DNA from: Streptosporangiaceae bacterium | GTDB lineage: Bacteria > Actinomycetota > Actinomycetes > Streptosporangiales > Streptosporangiaceae | Direction of reading: 5' to 3' | Length of the DNA stretch: 8,230 nucleotides | Assembly (NCBI GenBank): GCA_030052355.1 | Contig: JASIGS010000616.1 | Span: 1-8,230, forward strand | Shown here: positions 5,966 through 8,230 of the stretch, one piece after another | How the letters are laid out: each line of letters opens with the position of its first letter | Position numbering within the stretch: the stretch's first letter is position 1 | The notes under the pieces: model-generated | Seen by the model: only the letters and a program-made list of their open reading frames with translations | What the model was told of the DNA's origin: nothing | Database searches by the model: none | Program-made: the position numbers and the translations under genes

Positions 5966-6734
5966 CTCCGTTCTGCGGGTAGACGGACTGACCAAGCGGT
6001 TCGGCCGCGTGCTGGCGTGCCAGGACGTCGGATTCGAGGTGGCGCCGGGCGAGGCTCTCGGCATCATCGGCGAGTCTGGCTCCGGCAAGACGACGGTGCT
6101 GCAGTGCATCGGGGGCGACGTCACGCCGGACGCCGGGACCGCACTGCTCCGGCAGGACGCGACGGTGCTCGATCTCTTCGCGCTCGGGGCCGCGGAGCGC
6201 AGGGCGCTGCGGATCGCCACCGTCTCCATCGTGTACCAAGATCCCGCCCAGGGCCTGAACATGCGGATCTCCGCGGGCGGCAACATCGCCGAACGGCTGA
6301 TCGCGGCCGGCTGGCGTAACTTCGGCCAGCTGCGGGCCAGGGCCGCAGAGCTGCTCGGCCGCGTCGATGTGCCGCTTGACCGCATGGACGATCCGGTCGG
6401 CACGTTCTCCGGCGGCATGATGCAGCGGGTGCAGCTGGCCAAGGCGGTCGCCAACAATCCGGCCCTGCTGCTCCTGGACGAGCCGACGACCGGGCTGGAC
6501 GCCTCGATCGCGGCCGGCGTGCTCGACCTGATCAGGGACCTGCTCGAGGAAACCGGCGTCACCGCGCTGGTGGTCAGCCACGACATGACGGTGATCTCGA
6601 TGCTCACGTCCCGGGCCGTGGTACTGAGCGACGGGCGCATGGTGGAAGCGGGCCTGACCGACCAGCTGCTGGACGACCCGCAGCACCCCTACAGTCAGCA
6701 TCTGGTGGCGGCGGCCAGGGGGTGGCTGGCATGA
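5958..6734 (+). CDS. phnK: ABC-type ATPase PhnK of the C-P lyase complex
   Basis: This 258-residue ABC ATPase carries no membrane segment. In E. coli PhnK docks on the PhnGHIJ core near PhnJ and, with PhnL, forms an ATP-driven module required for phosphonate breakdown rather than import. Motifs are all intact: Walker A GESGSGKT (38-45), Q-loop Gln94 in YQDP, signature FSGGMMQ (150-156), Walker B LLLLDEP (170-176) with Glu175 and the switch His208 in SHD. The C-terminal HPYSQHLVAAA is shared with oligopeptide-transporter ATPases of the DppF type, so sequence alone would allow a transporter call. The position between phnJ and phnL settles it as PhnK. Start 5958 is supported by GAGGAA at 5948-5953. 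It overlaps phnJ by 8 nt and phnL as ATGA. Confidence 0.92.
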   Translation: MTDSVLRVDGLTKRFGRVLACQDVGFEVAPGEALGIIGESGSGKTTVLQCIGGDVTPDAGTALLRQDATVLDLFALGAAERRALRIATVSIVYQDPAQGLNMRISAGGNIAERLIAAGWRNFGQLRARAAELLGRVDVPLDRMDDPVGTFSGGMMQRVQLAKAVANNPALLLLDEPTTGLDASIAAGVLDLIRDLLEETGVTALVVSHDMTVISMLTSRAVVLSDGRMVEAGLTDQLLDDPQHPYSQHLVAAARGWLA

Positions 6735-7474
6735 CCGAGACGATTCTGGACGTGCGCGGGCTGCACAAGCGGTTCGTGATGCACGCGATCGACCGCGTCG
6801 TCCCTGCCCTGCGCGGGGTCGACCTGCGCGTCGCCGACGGCGAGCACGTCGCGCTGGTCGGGCCGAGCGGTGCCGGCAAGTCGACGCTGCTCAAGTGCGT
6901 CTGGCGGAGTTGCCTGCCGACCGCAGGCGAGATCTGGCTGCGGCGCGCCGGCTCCCTTCGCACCGACCTGGCCAGCGCCGACGACCCGACGGTAATAGCG
7001 GTGCGCAGGGACGACCTGGCGTACGTGAGCCAGTTCCTGCGGCCGGACTTCCGCCGCCCGGTGCTCGACGTGGTCGGCCGCGCCGCGATACGCCGTGGCC
7101 TGCAGCCAGCCGGCGCCGCTTCGGCCGCGGCGGCCGCCTTGCGCCGGGTCGGACTCGGCGAGGAGCTATGGGGCACGCAGCCGGTCGTGCTGTCCGGCGG
7201 TGAGCAGCAGCGCGTGAACCTCGCTGCCGGAACGCTGTGCCCGCCGCGGCTCCTGCTGCTGGATGAACCGGTTGCCGCGCTGGACCCGGTCAACCAGGAG
7301 AACGTATTCCGGCTGATTCAGGATCTGAGCAGGGCCGGCGTATCGGTGCTGAGCGTGTTCCACGACACCGATGCGGTGCGTGCGCTCGCCGACCGCGTCG
7401 TGGTCCTGCGGGAGGGCCAGGTGGTCGCCGACGGGACGCCAGCACAGGTCCTCGGCGCGACCAGCGCGGCGTGA
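6731..7474 (+). CDS. phnL: ABC-type ATPase PhnL of the C-P lyase complex
   Basis: This 247-residue ABC ATPase is the second of the pair; PhnL is required with PhnG, H and I for the nucleosidase step and pairs with PhnK on the core in E. coli. Motifs are Walker A GPSGAGKS (44-51), the family-specific YVSQFLR with Q-loop Gln101, signature LSGGEQQRVN (154-163), Walker B LLLLDEP (174-180) and switch His211 in FHD. YVSQFLR and SGGEQQRVN match E. coli PhnL (WVSQFLR, SGGEQQRVN) and separate it from LolD-type transporters of similar sequence. It is about 20 residues longer than the E. coli protein, mostly a C-terminal tail after residue 226. The ATG at 6731 forms an ATGA overlap with the phnK stop. 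Residues 121-138 are Ala-rich, in place of the E. coli AAKAARLL helix. Confidence 0.92.
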   Translation: MTETILDVRGLHKRFVMHAIDRVVPALRGVDLRVADGEHVALVGPSGAGKSTLLKCVWRSCLPTAGEIWLRRAGSLRTDLASADDPTVIAVRRDDLAYVSQFLRPDFRRPVLDVVGRAAIRRGLQPAGAASAAAAALRRVGLGEELWGTQPVVLSGGEQQRVNLAAGTLCPPRLLLLDEPVAALDPVNQENVFRLIQDLSRAGVSVLSVFHDTDAVRALADRVVVLREGQVVADGTPAQVLGATSAA

Positions 7475-7490
7475 CGAAAGGACGAACCGC

Positions 7491-8230
7491 ATGACGGAGG
7501 TGCCCGGACCGGAGTACGGCAAGGTGCTCACCGCGGCCGCGGACGCCGCCGCGGCTGCGTTCCGCCGCGCCAAGTCCGGCGTGCCCGCCGACGAGCTCCG
7601 CCGCGAGATCGGGATCGGCGGTGACGGGACCCCGACCTCCAGGCTCGACGAGATCGTCGACGCCGCGGTCATCGACGCCGCCGCGCCGTTCGGCGTCAAC
7701 ATCCTCTCCGAGGAAGCCGGGTGGGTCGACCGGGGATCACCGGTGACCCTGGTCGTGGACCCGGTTGACGGCACCGCGAACGCACTGGCCGGCGTGCCGC
7801 TGTGCACGTTCAGCGGCGCGATCGTGCTCGATGACCGCCCGGTCGCGGCGCTGACCAGATGGCTCGACACCGGGCATGACTGGGCCTGCGGACTCAGCAC
7901 GGACGGGGCCGCCGGCCCGGCTACGCTCCCCTCGCAGTGGCGCACGACCGGCCGCACGTCGCTCGACGGCGCCGCGGTTTCGCTGTTGCGGCCGCAGCGG
8001 GCCAACTGGCCGGCCTGGCGGGTCATCGCCGAGCGGACGGCCCGGTTGCGGATACTGAGCTGCTCCACCCTTGAGGCGATCCTGGCCTGCACGGGCTGCA
8101 TCGACGCGTTCGCGGACGCCGGCGGCGACGTGCACCGCTACGTGGACCTCGTGGCGGCGCTGGTGTACGCCGAGGTGGCTGGTGCCGTCGTCACGGACGC
8201 GTTCGCGCGGCCGATCGAGTTCGGCACGGA
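7491..8230 (+). CDS. Inositol monophosphatase/FBPase-superfamily phosphatase in the phn operon (3' end outside window)
   Basis: The first 246 residues of a metal-dependent sugar-phosphate phosphatase of the IMPase/FBPase superfamily are visible. Motifs appear in the family order: GDGTPTSRLDEIVD (44-57), NILSEEAG with the metal-binding Glu pair at 74-75, DPVDGTAN (90-97) with the two metal-binding Asp residues 90 and 93, and late Asp219 in RYVDLVAALVYAEVAG. The GDGTPT and NILSEE segments resemble archaeal dual-specificity IMPase/FBPase more than E. coli SuhB. The ATG follows GAAAGGA (7476-7482) by 8 nt and lies 16 nt after phnL, with no terminator between, so it is very probably cotranscribed with the C-P lyase genes. 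Substrate is unknown; a phosphorylated ribose product of the pathway or an inositol-linked phosphate are both possible. It occupies the place where E. coli has phnM. No stop codon is reached before the window ends. Confidence 0.85.
   Translation, partial: MTEVPGPEYGKVLTAAADAAAAAFRRAKSGVPADELRREIGIGGDGTPTSRLDEIVDAAVIDAAAPFGVNILSEEAGWVDRGSPVTLVVDPVDGTANALAGVPLCTFSGAIVLDDRPVAALTRWLDTGHDWACGLSTDGAAGPATLPSQWRTTGRTSLDGAAVSLLRPQRANWPAWRVIAERTARLRILSCSTLEAILACTGCIDAFADAGGDVHRYVDLVAALVYAEVAGAVVTDAFARPIEFGT

Noticed and set aside
5543..6640. Minus-strand open frame of 365 codons opposite phnJ and phnK
   Set aside because: Ser/Arg/Thr-rich translation without domains, antisense to well-conserved ABC and radical-SAM genes.
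5958..7474. phnK and phnL as subunits of an ABC importer
   Set aside because: No permease or binding protein is adjacent, and PhnL-specific motifs plus the G-H-I-J-K-L order identify them as C-P lyase ATPases.
7520..7580. GCC/GCG-rich run that looks like a short repeat
   Set aside because: It encodes an Ala-rich helix of the phosphatase in frame; no regular repeat unit.
1..8230. CRISPR arrays, tRNA or rRNA genes, insertion sequences, attachment sites
   Set aside because: No spaced direct repeats, tRNA-like folds, transposase or integrase motifs, or terminal inverted repeats were seen.

Overview
The window is high-GC DNA (roughly 70% by eye) with strongly G/C-biased third codon positions, GTG starts, start/stop-overlapping genes and an F420/flavin-type luciferase-like oxidoreductase. 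Together these point to an actinomycete chromosome; I cannot name the genus.

Left part (1-1962): the tail of an unidentified plus-strand gene converges on a minus-strand LLM-class oxidoreductase gene (911 to 78). Divergent from that, an alpha/beta hydrolase of the proline-iminopeptidase type (1012-1929) is closed by a 10-bp GC hairpin (1940-1963). Nothing in the sequence ties these genes to the phosphonate genes.

Right part (about 1964-8230): a carbon-phosphorus lyase (phosphonate degradation) locus. A GntR/UTRA regulator of the PhnF type (2022-2732) has its own putative promoter with leaderless geometry. After a 115-bp regulatory gap holding a TTGACA -35 box and a 27-bp near-perfect palindrome (2766-2792, probable PhnF operator), the genes run phnG-phnH-phnI-phnJ-phnK-phnL without a gap longer than 0 nt: ATGA overlap, abutting, GTGA overlap, 8-nt overlap, ATGA overlap. 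PhnG, H, I and J form the core complex. PhnI with G, H and L attaches phosphonate to the ribose of ATP. PhnJ, a radical-SAM enzyme whose four Cys and glycyl-radical site are all present, breaks the C-P bond. PhnK and PhnL are ABC-type ATPases that dock on the core.

The most unusual point is the seventh position. Where enterobacterial operons carry phnM, this one has an inositol-monophosphatase/FBPase-superfamily phosphatase (7491 to beyond the end) 16 nt after phnL with a good ribosome binding site. No phnM, phnN, phnP or phnCDE transporter lies in the window; they may be downstream. The phosphatase could act on a phosphorylated ribose intermediate or release inositol from a phosphonate-linked substrate; both ideas are inference. 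A PHO-box-like repeat upstream of phnF suggests possible phosphate-starvation control. The window is otherwise a recognisable, conserved pathway rather than a wholly new system.
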